A DNA stretch of 6,697 nt from Bacillota bacterium (GTDB lineage Bacteria; Bacillota; Clostridia; Christensenellales; Aristaeellaceae): NCBI GenBank assembly GCA_009787135.1, contig WRGP01000137.1:1-6697 (forward strand), written 5' to 3'. Below, piece by piece: positions 1-6,340 of this stretch. The position numbers were made by a program, and so were the translations under genes. Below the pieces are notes generated by a model. The model ran no database searches. It was not told the origin of the DNA and was given only the letters and a program-made list of their open reading frames with translations. The stretch's first letter is position 1; the number at the start of each line of letters is the position of its first letter.

Positions 1-660
1 GATCGCTTTGAGCGCGAAATGCGGGGCTCGCCGGCCCGCCAAAAGCTTGTCAAGCACCGCGAGTTTTTGCTCCAGCAGCAGGAGACGATGCGCCGTATTG
101 AGAGCGATATCGAGACGATGGGTGAAAAGCTGGAAAACGTCCGCGCGGAAATTGCCAGGCTGGAGGAAGAGCTTAAGGATCTGCAGGAGACGCTCGCCGA
201 AGAGGAACCGGAAACGATCGAAATCGCGCGCAAGTCGCTTTCCTATGCGCAGAAGCTCGTAAACGGCATCGCGCGTTGTGAAAAAGAGGTGGTAAAGGTC
301 CGTAAGGACGCGGACGCGCGCGACCGCCAGCAGCACGAGGTGCGCGTGCGCGCGGCCAAAATTCGCACGGAGTTTGACGCGCTGAAAAAGAGGTATGACG
401 AGGAATATAAAGGGCAGGCGGCCGAGCTTGCAAAGCTGCGCGCGCAGGCGGCAAGCGCGGCGGAAGGCATTTCGGAAAATATGATCGAAAAATACAAGCA
501 GATTAAGCAGCACAATGTGCCGCCTATCGCCAAGCTGCTGGATGGAAACCGCTGCGGCGGCTGCAACATGAATTTGCCCCAAGTGGTTTTGCGCAACATC
601 CGCATGGGCGAGCGGAGCGTGGAATGCGAGAATTGCGGGCGGATTGTGCTGGTGGAGTGA
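1..660 (+). CDS. Coiled-coil / C4-type zinc-ribbon protein (COG1579-like), 5'-truncated by the window
   Basis: The open frame runs from base 1 without an upstream stop. An in-frame ATG at 19 exists, but the residues before it (DRFERE) match the usual start of the family's helical hairpin, so the true start lies outside the window. The 219 visible residues are about 20 short of the family's usual 240 or so. Residues 1 to about 165 are rich in Glu, Lys, Arg and Ala with heptad-like spacing, as in a long antiparallel coiled coil. The C-terminus is a zinc ribbon with Cys185, Cys188, Cys209 and Cys212 (two CxxC pairs 20 residues apart). Family knowledge: these are cytosolic, putative nucleic-acid- or protein-binding factors; the Helicobacter relative HP0958 (FlgZ) affects flagellar gene expression. 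The role here is unknown. A terminator follows, so it belongs to the preceding transcription unit. Confidence 0.9.
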   Translation, partial: DRFEREMRGSPARQKLVKHREFLLQQQETMRRIESDIETMGEKLENVRAEIARLEEELKDLQETLAEEEPETIEIARKSLSYAQKLVNGIARCEKEVVKVRKDADARDRQQHEVRVRAAKIRTEFDALKKRYDEEYKGQAAELAKLRAQAASAAEGISENMIEKYKQIKQHNVPPIAKLLDGNRCGGCNMNLPQVVLRNIRMGERSVECENCGRIVLVE

Positions 661-687
661 GACGCTGTGAACGAGGGGTGAAAGAAG

Positions 688-737
688 TCACCGTCCGGCG
701 CGTTTGCCTTATGCGCGGGGCGGTGATATTGTTTTTT
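688..737 (+). terminator. Rho-independent terminator of the zinc-ribbon gene
   Basis: The outer stem TCACCG (688-693) pairs with CGGTGA (721-726). It continues through a T-G wobble and two C-G pairs, then after one G/G mismatch the inner stem GCGC (698-701) pairs with GCGC (713-716), closing an 11-base loop. Downstream is TATTG and a run of six T (732-737). It starts 28 bases after the zinc-ribbon stop codon, so it should separate that gene from the paaK-ior unit. Confidence 0.8.
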
Positions 738-793
738 GAATGGTTGAATGCGTCAACGGCAATCCATCGCTTCCTTTTTTGTCGATAGTACGC

Positions 794-799
794 TATAAT
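794..799 (+). promoter_or_regulatory. Candidate -10 element for the paaK-ior operon
   Basis: A perfect TATAAT lies downstream of the terminator and about 118 bases before the paaK1 start, where an operon promoter is expected. The -35 is weak: with a 17-base spacer it would be TTCCTT (771-776), inside a T-rich stretch, and there is no TG extended -10. Transcription would begin near 806, giving a leader of about 110 bases. The -10 match is seen; promoter activity is inferred. An activator-dependent or alternative promoter is possible. Confidence 0.45.
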
Positions 800-815
800 A
801 GATGAATCGTTACAC

Positions 816-870
816 CAGCTCCGCCGCAGGTTTTGTAGGGGCGGCCTTTGGCCGTCCGTAGAGGGGGCTG
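816..870 (+). repeat. REP-like palindromic element in the operon leader
   Basis: An inner hairpin pairs GGGCGGCC (839-846) with GGCCGTCC (850-857): eight pairs, one a G-T wobble, around a TTT loop. An outer helix pairs CAGCTCC (816-822) with GGGGCTG (864-870), with one T-G wobble. The core of TAGGGGCGG, a short loop and a near-complementary arm resembles short intergenic palindromes that I recall as dispersed in many copies in some clostridial genomes. Copy number cannot be seen here. If transcribed it would be a folded leader RNA just upstream of the paaK1 ribosome binding site. Four T follow the outer stem, too few for a confident terminator. Confidence 0.5.
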
Positions 871-916
871 TTTTACCGTATACGCGAATGGCATAAGGTA
901 GGATGGGAGGAACCGT

Positions 917-2212
917 ATGATTTGGAATCCATTAGTAGAAACCATGGACCGCGCGGCGCTGCGAAAGCTCCAGCTGGAGCGGCTGCGGCAAACCATTGCC
1001 CACTGCTACGGCAGCGTCCCTTTTTACCGCAAACAATTTGAGGAGAGAGGCATAAAGCCCGAGGACATCCGCCAGCTTTCGGATCTGCGCCTGCTGCCCT
1101 TTACCGTCAAGAACGATTTGCGGGATCATTATCCCTATGGAATGCTGGCCGTGCCCATGCGCGATATCGTCCGCCTGCACGCGTCCAGCGGCACGACGGG
1201 CAAATCCATTGTCGCGGGGTATACGGCGGGGGATTTGGACGTATGGTCTGAGTGCGTGGCGCGCGTGGCCGTGGCCGCGGGCGCGCGCGAGGAGGATATC
1301 GCGCAGATATCCTTTGGGTATTCGCTGTTCACGGGCGCTTTCGGCCTGCACTATGGGCTGGAGAAGATAGGCGCTGCGATCATCCCCATCTCCGGCGGCA
1401 ATACGGAGCGGCAGGTCACCATCATGCGCGATTTTGGCGCGACGGTGCTGGTGGCCACGCCCTCCTACGCGATGTATCTGGCCGAGGTGGCGGAGAAGAT
1501 GGGCGTGACCGGCGAGCTCAAGCTCCGGCTGGGCCTGTTCGGCGCGGAAGCCTCCACGGTGGAGATGCGCCGGGAGATCTCCCGCCGCCTTAACGTCACC
1601 GCAACGGAAAACTATGGCCTCACGGAGATCATTGGGCCGGGCGTATCGGGCGAATGCGAGGCCTTTACCGGCCAGCACATCAACGAGGATCATTTTCTTC
1701 CCGAAATTATTGACCCGAACACGGGTGAAACGCTGCCCGAAGGCGAGACGGGCGAATTGGTCATCACCACGCTCACCAAGCGCGGCCAGCCGATGCTTCG
1801 CTACCGCACGCGGGACATTACGCGGCTGACATACGAAAAATGCCCATGCGGCCGTACCACCGCGCGCATGGCGCAGGTCACGGGCCGCAGCGACGATATG
1901 CTCATCGTCCGCGGGGTGAACGTATTCCCATCGCAGATTGAGAGCGTGCTGCTGGAGGTCAAAGGTATTGGGCCGCATTATGAGATCGAGGTTACGCGGG
2001 AGAATTACCTTGACCGGCTGACGGTTCTGGTGGAGTTCATTGACGCGGGCCTGGTGGACCGCTGGTCCGAGCTGGAGGCGCTGCAAAGGCGCGTCCATGA
2101 AAAACTGCGTTCTGTGCTCAGCTTGGACGTGAATGTCAAGTTGGTCTCGCCCAATACCCTAAAGCGATTTGAGGGCAAGGCCAAGCGCGTGACGGATTTG
2201 AGGGATGTGTGA
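917..2212 (+). CDS. paaK: Phenylacetate-CoA ligase-like arylacetate:CoA ligase, first copy
   Basis: 431 residues, the usual PaaK length. The enzyme family makes arylacetyl-CoA from an arylacetate, ATP and CoA through an acyl-adenylate, releasing AMP and PPi, in the cytosol. Visible adenylation motifs are: the P-loop SSGTTGK (90-96); the aryl-pocket stretch GYSLFTGA (134-141); YGLTE (233-237); YRTRD (296-300); a Cys-x-Cys pair (309, 311); the hinge GRSDDMLIVRG (323-333); and the C-terminal catalytic lysine loop EGKAKR (419-424, Lys421). The ATG has GGGAGG at 905-910, six bases upstream. The stop overlaps the iorA start (TGATG). The C-terminal loop reads K-R-F-E-G-K, where the second copy has P-R-S-E-G-K. 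Next to iorAB the likely substrates are indoleacetate, phenylacetate or hydroxyphenylacetate; which one cannot be read from sequence. The direction of the reaction in vivo is uncertain. Confidence 0.93.
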   Translation: MIWNPLVETMDRAALRKLQLERLRQTIAHCYGSVPFYRKQFEERGIKPEDIRQLSDLRLLPFTVKNDLRDHYPYGMLAVPMRDIVRLHASSGTTGKSIVAGYTAGDLDVWSECVARVAVAAGAREEDIAQISFGYSLFTGAFGLHYGLEKIGAAIIPISGGNTERQVTIMRDFGATVLVATPSYAMYLAEVAEKMGVTGELKLRLGLFGAEASTVEMRREISRRLNVTATENYGLTEIIGPGVSGECEAFTGQHINEDHFLPEIIDPNTGETLPEGETGELVITTLTKRGQPMLRYRTRDITRLTYEKCPCGRTTARMAQVTGRSDDMLIVRGVNVFPSQIESVLLEVKGIGPHYEIEVTRENYLDRLTVLVEFIDAGLVDRWSELEALQRRVHEKLRSVLSLDVNVKLVSPNTLKRFEGKAKRVTDLRDV

Positions 2213-3954
2213 TGGAAAAAGCACTGTTGTTGGGGGACGAGGCCATTGCGCGCGGCGCGTGGGAGGCCGGGTGCCGGGTGGTGTCCAGCTACCCGGGCAC
2301 GCCGTCGACGGAGGTCACCGAGGCAATCGCTGCGTATAAAGAAATCAACGCGGAATGGGCCCCGAATGAAAAGGTCTCGCTGGAGGTCGCGTTTGGCGCG
2401 GCCATGGCGGGGGCGCGGGCCATGGCTTGCATGAAGCACGTGGGGCTGAACGTCGCAGCGGACCCGCTGTTTACCGCGGCGTATACGGGTGTTCGCGCCG
2501 GGCTGGTGGTTGTGGTCGCGGACGATCCGGCCATGTTCTCCTCCCAAAACGAGCAGGACAGCCGCTACTACGCGCGAAGCGCCCACGTACCCATTCTGGA
2601 GCCCTCCGACAGCCAGGAGTGCAAGGATTTTACCGCGCTGGCGTTTGCGCTGTCCGAACAGTATGACACGCCCGTGCTGGTGCGGCTGACCACGCGCATC
2701 GCGCACGCGCGCTCGCTGGTGACATTGGGAGAGCGGCTTGACAGGCCCGTGCCCGCGTGGGAAAAGGAGCCGCAAAAATACGTGATGATGCCCGGCAATG
2801 CCCGCCGCCGCCATCCGATAGTGGAGCAACGTGAAAAGAAATTGGCGGAAGACGCGTCTGAAATGGAGATAAACCGTATTGAAATGCGCGATACAACCCT
2901 TGGTGTGGTGTGCGCGAGCGTCTGCTACCCCTACGTGCGCGAGGCGGCGCCGGACGCCTCGGTGTTCAAGCTGGGCATGACCTACCCGCTGCCGGAAACG
3001 GCGCTTCGCGCGTTCGCCGCAAAGGTAGAACGGCTTATCGTCATTGAGGAGTTGGAGCCGTTCATGGAGGACAGCCTCAAGGCCATGGGCCTGCCCGCCG
3101 CCGGCAAGGCGGAAACTGGCCTGCAGGGCGAGCTGGGCGTCCGCAAGGTGCGCAGGGCGCTATTTGGCGGGGAGACGCGGCTTATCGCGGCGCCGCCGCA
3201 GGTGCTGCCCAGGCCCCCGGCGCTCTGCCCCGGCTGCCCGCACCGCGCGGTGTTCAACATCCTCCGCAAGCAAAAGCTCAACGTCTTTGGCGATATCGGC
3301 TGCTATACCCTTGGCGCGACCCCGCCGCTTAACGCCATGGACGCCACGCTGTGCATGGGCGCGTCCATCGGCATGGCGTTTGGCGCGGAGAAGGCGCAGG
3401 GCAAGGCGTTCAGCCGCAAATCCGTCGCGGTTATCGGGGATTCCACGTTCCTGCACAGCGGCGTGACGGCGCTTATTGACGCGGTGTATAACAGCGGGAC
3501 CATTACCGTGCTCATCTTGGACAACCGCATCACCGGCATGACGGGCCATCAGGAAAACCCCGCCAGCGGCAGGGACATCTATGGCAGTCCCGCGCCCATG
3601 CTGGACTTGGCCGCGCTTTGCCAGGCCTGCGGCGTCAAGCATGTGCGTACGGCGGATCCATATGATCAGAAGGCGCTGGACGCGGCCGTTGGCGAGGAGG
3701 TGTCACGCGAGGCCGTGTCGGTGATTGTCGTGAAATGGCCGTGCATCCTGCTGGAGAAAGAGCATCCCGCGCCCTATCATGTGGAGGGTTGCAAGGCCTG
3801 CGGCGTATGCATGCGCCTTGGGTGCCCCGCCATCGGCAGCGGCGCGGACAGAACCGTTCAGATCAATCCGAATACCTGCGTGGGATGCGGGCTGTGCGCG
3901 AGCGTTTGCCCGTTTGGCTGCATGAAGCTGCTGGAGAGAGGTGAGCACGCGTGA
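2212..3954 (+). CDS. iorA: Indolepyruvate:ferredoxin oxidoreductase, alpha subunit
   Basis: 580 residues from the ATG, a normal IorA length. With IorB it catalyses arylpyruvate + CoA + oxidised ferredoxin to arylacetyl-CoA + CO2 + reduced ferredoxin, in the cytosol of anaerobes. Order of parts: N-terminal 2-oxoacid oxidoreductase domain with SYPGTPSTE (26-34) and PNEK (51-54); a linker region (about 190-225); CPGCPHR (339-345); a thiamine-diphosphate domain with GDSTF (409-413) and LDN (436-438), followed by TGMTGHQ (441-447); and a C-terminal ferredoxin domain with two [4Fe-4S] motifs. The first motif is Cys527/530/533/538 (x2, x2, x4) and the second Cys556/559/562/566. The start overlaps the paaK1 stop as TGATG. 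GAGGG (2200-2204) lies seven bases before the ATG; the adjoining GTG at 2209 is a less likely start. All expected cofactor residues are present. Confidence 0.96.
   Translation: MEKALLLGDEAIARGAWEAGCRVVSSYPGTPSTEVTEAIAAYKEINAEWAPNEKVSLEVAFGAAMAGARAMACMKHVGLNVAADPLFTAAYTGVRAGLVVVVADDPAMFSSQNEQDSRYYARSAHVPILEPSDSQECKDFTALAFALSEQYDTPVLVRLTTRIAHARSLVTLGERLDRPVPAWEKEPQKYVMMPGNARRRHPIVEQREKKLAEDASEMEINRIEMRDTTLGVVCASVCYPYVREAAPDASVFKLGMTYPLPETALRAFAAKVERLIVIEELEPFMEDSLKAMGLPAAGKAETGLQGELGVRKVRRALFGGETRLIAAPPQVLPRPPALCPGCPHRAVFNILRKQKLNVFGDIGCYTLGATPPLNAMDATLCMGASIGMAFGAEKAQGKAFSRKSVAVIGDSTFLHSGVTALIDAVYNSGTITVLILDNRITGMTGHQENPASGRDIYGSPAPMLDLAALCQACGVKHVRTADPYDQKALDAAVGEEVSREAVSVIVVKWPCILLEKEHPAPYHVEGCKACGVCMRLGCPAIGSGADRTVQINPNTCVGCGLCASVCPFGCMKLLERGEHA
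3939..3944 (+). promoter_or_regulatory. Ribosome binding site that decides the iorB GTG start
   Basis: AGGTGA, within GAGAGGTGA, ends six bases before the GTG at 3951. That is better spacing than for the ATG at 3957, twelve bases away. It lies inside the end of iorA, so iorB translation is probably coupled. Confidence 0.55.
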
Positions 3955-4526
3955 GAATGGACTTGATCATTGTGGGCGTGGGCGGCCAGGGCATTCTGCT
4001 GGCCAGCCGCGTCATGGGCCGTCTCGCGATGAACGCGGGGCGGGATGTGAAGGTCAGCGAGGTGCACGGCATGAGCCAGCGCGGCGGCGACGTCATCACG
4101 CATGTGCGTATCGCTGAAGCGGTTCAGAGCCCTCTCATTGAGGAGGGCAAGGCCGACGCCATGATCGCCTTTGAGCGGATGGAAGCCGTGCGCGCCCTGC
4201 CCTATCTGAAAAAGGGAGGATTGATTGTCGTCAATACGCAGAAAATAGCGCCGGCGCCCGTGCTGGCAGGCGCGGCGGAATATCCCGAAGGGCTGCTGGA
4301 CGCGCTGGAAAGCGCGGGCGAGCTGCTTGCCCTTGACGCACAGCATATCGCGAAGAAGCTGAAGGCGCCGCGTGCGGTGAATATTATCCTGCTGGGCGCG
4401 TTCGCCCGCAGGCGGGGAGGCGATCAGGCGGCGTGGCTGGAAGCGGTAAGCGCCTGCGTGCCGCCGCGTACGGTTGAGGCAAACCTCAGCGCGTTCCTCG
4501 CCGGATGGGAGGCGGCGGTTCAATGA
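3951..4526 (+). CDS. iorB: Indolepyruvate:ferredoxin oxidoreductase, beta subunit
   Basis: 191 residues, a typical IorB length, and the partner subunit of the preceding gene. It is a single oxidoreductase gamma-type domain (the 2-oxoacid:ferredoxin oxidoreductase family) with the N-terminal glycine-rich loop GVGGQG (9-14) and the conserved block EVHGMSQRGGDV (37-48). It has no iron-sulfur cysteine motif and no membrane segment, as expected because the clusters are on IorA. The GTG start overlaps the iorA stop as GTGA, which suggests coupled, near-equal synthesis of the two subunits. An ATG two codons later (3957) is the alternative start and would alter only the first two residues. The stop overlaps the paaK2 start as ATGA. 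Confidence 0.95.
   Translation: MRMDLIIVGVGGQGILLASRVMGRLAMNAGRDVKVSEVHGMSQRGGDVITHVRIAEAVQSPLIEEGKADAMIAFERMEAVRALPYLKKGGLIVVNTQKIAPAPVLAGAAEYPEGLLDALESAGELLALDAQHIAKKLKAPRAVNIILLGAFARRRGGDQAAWLEAVSACVPPRTVEANLSAFLAGWEAAVQ
4507..4512 (+). promoter_or_regulatory. Ribosome binding site that decides the paaK2 start
   Basis: GGGAGG ends ten bases before the ATG at 4523. The upstream in-frame ATG at 4505 overlaps this site, has no Shine-Dalgarno sequence of its own and would add a Gly-rich leader (MGGGGS), so 4523 is preferred. The site lies within the last codons of iorB. Confidence 0.6.
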
Positions 4527-5845
4527 CAAAACAAACGCGTCATGCCATTTGGGATAAGACAGTGGAGTGCATGCCCCGGGATCAGCTGCGCGATTTGCAA
4601 AACCGCAGGCTTCGCGCCCTGATCAAACGCGTATACGCGAACGTCCCCTTTTACCGGGACAAGATGCATGCCACCGGCGTGACGCCGGGGGATGTGAAAA
4701 GCGTTGAGGATTTGCCAAAGCTTCCTTTTACGGACAAAACGGATCTTCGGGATAACTACCCCTTTGGCCTGTTCGCGGTGCCGCAGAGCCAGATCGTGCG
4801 CATTCATGCTTCCAGCGGCACCACGGGCAAGCCCACGGTCGTAGGCTATACCGCGAATGACATTGACATGTGGTCCGAGCTCATGGCGCGTTCCATGAGC
4901 GCCGCGGGCGTGACCAATCAATCGATCGTGCAGGTGGCGTACGGCTATGGTTTGTTTACGGGCGGCCTGGGCGCGCATTACGGCGCGGAGCGCATCGGCG
5001 CGTCCGTGATCCCCATGTCCGGCGGCAACACGCAGCGCCAGGTCATGCTCATGCAGGATTTTGGCACGACCACCATTGCCTGCACCCCGTCCTATGCCAT
5101 GGTGCTTGGGGAAGCCATACGGGACATGGGTATCCCGCTGTCGAATCTCAAACTGCAATCAGGCGTATTTGGCGCGGAGCCATGGACCGAAGGCACGCGC
5201 AAGCGCTTGGAAACGCTGCTGGGCATCTCGGCGCAGGACATTTACGGCCTGAGCGAAATTATGGGGCCGGGCGTGTCCATGGAATGCCCCTGGCAGGCTG
5301 GCATGCATATCTGGGAGGATCATTTTGTGCCGGAGGTATTGGATCCCGACACAGGCAAGCCGCTTCCCTTCGGCCAGCAAGGGGAGCTGGTGTTCACCAC
5401 GCTGACCAAGGAGGGCCTGCCGCTGCTGCGGTACCGCACGCACGACTTGACGGTGCTCGATCCCATGCCCTGCGGCTGCGGCCGTACGCACGTGCGCATG
5501 CGCAAGCTCGTGGGCCGCACCGACGATATGCTGATCATCCGCGGCGTTAACGTGTTCCCTTCGCAGGTGGAGGGCGTGCTGGGCAGCCTGCCGGGCGTGT
5601 CGCCGCACTTCCTGATGGTGGTCAACACGAAGAATAATATGGACACGCTGGAGATCCGCGTGGAGCTCACGCGGGAGATGATGAGCGATACCGTGCGGGA
5701 GATCGAGGACCTGCAAAAGCGGATTTCCGGCAGCGTCTCCTCGGTGCTCGGGTTGCACGCGGAGATCCGCCTGTCGCCCCCGGGAAGCCTGCCCCGAAGC
5801 GAAGGCAAGGCGAAACGGGTGCTGGACGAGAGAAAGCGGGAATGA
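4523..5845 (+). CDS. paaK: Phenylacetate-CoA ligase-like arylacetate:CoA ligase, second copy
   Basis: 440 residues from the preferred ATG, normal for PaaK. It belongs to the same AMP-forming family as the gene at 917 and aligns with it over the whole length, with roughly half the residues identical by eye, so it is an old paralogue rather than a recent duplication. Motifs: SSGTTGKPT (97-105); aryl-pocket stretch GYGLFTGG (141-148); YGLSE (241-245); YRTHD (304-308); Cys317-x-Cys319; hinge GRTDDMLIIRG (331-341); and a textbook C-terminal loop PRSEGKAKR (424-432) with catalytic Lys429. Differences from copy 1 include Gly143 (Ser136 there), Gly148 (Ala141) and Ala151 (Leu144) near the presumed acid pocket, which could mean a different substrate range. 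The start overlaps the iorB stop (ATGA), making it the last gene of the tightly coupled block. This copy looks the more canonical PaaK. Confidence 0.94.
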   Translation: MTKQTRHAIWDKTVECMPRDQLRDLQNRRLRALIKRVYANVPFYRDKMHATGVTPGDVKSVEDLPKLPFTDKTDLRDNYPFGLFAVPQSQIVRIHASSGTTGKPTVVGYTANDIDMWSELMARSMSAAGVTNQSIVQVAYGYGLFTGGLGAHYGAERIGASVIPMSGGNTQRQVMLMQDFGTTTIACTPSYAMVLGEAIRDMGIPLSNLKLQSGVFGAEPWTEGTRKRLETLLGISAQDIYGLSEIMGPGVSMECPWQAGMHIWEDHFVPEVLDPDTGKPLPFGQQGELVFTTLTKEGLPLLRYRTHDLTVLDPMPCGCGRTHVRMRKLVGRTDDMLIIRGVNVFPSQVEGVLGSLPGVSPHFLMVVNTKNNMDTLEIRVELTREMMSDTVREIEDLQKRISGSVSSVLGLHAEIRLSPPGSLPRSEGKAKRVLDERKRE

Positions 5846-5854
5846 GCAAGGCGT

Positions 5855-5874
5855 CTGGGGAATAGCGCCCCCGG
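5855..5874 (+). other. Short GC hairpin between paaK2 and the ACT gene
   Basis: CTGGGG (5855-5860) can pair with CCCCGG (5869-5874), with one T-G wobble, around an eight-base loop. No T-run follows, so it is not a standard terminator and transcription probably continues into the ACT gene. It could be an RNA processing or stabilising structure, or chance in GC-rich DNA. Confidence 0.25.
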
Positions 5875-5892
5875 CACTCCTCGAACGTTTTG

Positions 5893-5901
5893 AAAAGGAG
5901 G
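5893..5901 (+). promoter_or_regulatory. Strong ribosome binding site for the ACT-domain gene
   Basis: AAAAGGAGG ends seven bases before the GTG at 5909 and is the best Shine-Dalgarno match in the window. It supports a GTG start and fits independent rather than coupled translation at the one non-overlapping junction of the unit. Confidence 0.7.
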
Positions 5902-5908
5902 CGTTTTT

Positions 5909-6340
5909 GTGTACGTTAAGCAGATTTCGGTGTTCATTGAAAACCAGCCCGGCAAGCTGGCCGCGTTCGCGGAGCTGCTGGCCAGGGAGGGGATTGACCT
6001 GGTGGCGCTGTCCATCGCGGACACAACCAACTTTGGCATTCTTCGCTGTATCGTCTGCGACTATGAGCGCGCGGCGAAGGTCATGGGAGACGCGGGCTAC
6101 ACGGCGCGCCTGACGGATGTGCTGGCCATATCCGTGCCGGACAGGCCCGGCGGCATGGCCGGCGCCATCCACGCGCTGACAGCCGCGGGCATTTCCATTG
6201 AATATCTCTATTCCTTCGTGCGCAGCGCCGGCCATAACGCGCTGCTCATTTTCCGCGTGGAAAATCTGGAGAAAGCCGCCAAGGTGCTGGCTGACGCGGG
6301 GGTTGCGCTGATTTCACAGGAGGAGGTGCGGACGCTGTGA
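5909..6340 (+). CDS. Tandem ACT-domain protein, putative amino-acid sensor
   Basis: 143 residues made almost wholly of two ACT domains: about 4-66, with ENQPGKLA (11-18) in the first strand-helix turn, and about 72-140, with PDRPGGMA (77-84). The PGxxA-type turn in both copies is the usual ligand-binding site at the ACT dimer interface. There is no catalytic, DNA-binding or membrane segment, so a stand-alone sensor or a partner that modulates another protein is likely. Related two-ACT proteins (COG4747 type) are often found beside paaK and ior genes, which suggests a response to an aromatic amino acid or related ligand; that ligand is inferred. The gene lies 63 bases after paaK2, probably in the same transcript, starts with GTG, and its stop overlaps the alanine racemase start. 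Confidence 0.9.
   Translation: MYVKQISVFIENQPGKLAAFAELLAREGIDLVALSIADTTNFGILRCIVCDYERAAKVMGDAGYTARLTDVLAISVPDRPGGMAGAIHALTAAGISIEYLYSFVRSAGHNALLIFRVENLEKAAKVLADAGVALISQEEVRTL
6321..6328 (+). promoter_or_regulatory. Ribosome binding site for the alanine racemase gene
   Basis: AGGAGGTG, within the last codons of the ACT gene, ends eight bases before the GTG at 6337. This supports that start, although no ATG is nearby. Confidence 0.65.

Noticed and set aside
19..21. ATG at 19 as the real start of the zinc-ribbon gene
   Set aside because: The frame is open to base 1 and encodes family-like residues upstream, and no ribosome binding site precedes 19. The gene is cut by the window edge.
743..757. 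Small inverted repeat GTTGA/TCAAC with a five-base loop, as a possible operator
   Set aside because: Five base pairs with a short loop is easily due to chance, and it lies well upstream of the candidate -10 without matching a known operator.
802..861. A 19-codon open frame (ATG to TAG) spanning the leader palindrome, as a possible leader peptide
   Set aside because: It has no ribosome binding site, its ATG lies at or before the predicted transcription start, and its codons show no run of one regulatory amino acid.
661..916. RNase P RNA, a T-box or a known riboswitch in the gap after the zinc-ribbon gene
   Set aside because: rnpB often follows this gene family, but the gap is too short and lacks the conserved RNase P core. 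No T-box consensus (AGGGTGGNACCGCG) or other leader motif that I recognise is present.
932..2098. Long open frame on the minus strand opposite paaK1 (388 codons), with similar ones opposite paaK2 and the ACT gene (5159-6235) and opposite the other genes
   Set aside because: Their composition is rich in Arg, His and Ala with no recognisable family. They lie exactly opposite well-identified genes and are expected from GC-rich codon use.
4505..4522. An upstream in-frame ATG as the start of paaK2
   Set aside because: It overlaps the only good Shine-Dalgarno sequence and would add a Gly-rich leader not expected in the family; the ATG at 4523 overlaps the iorB stop in the typical ATGA way.
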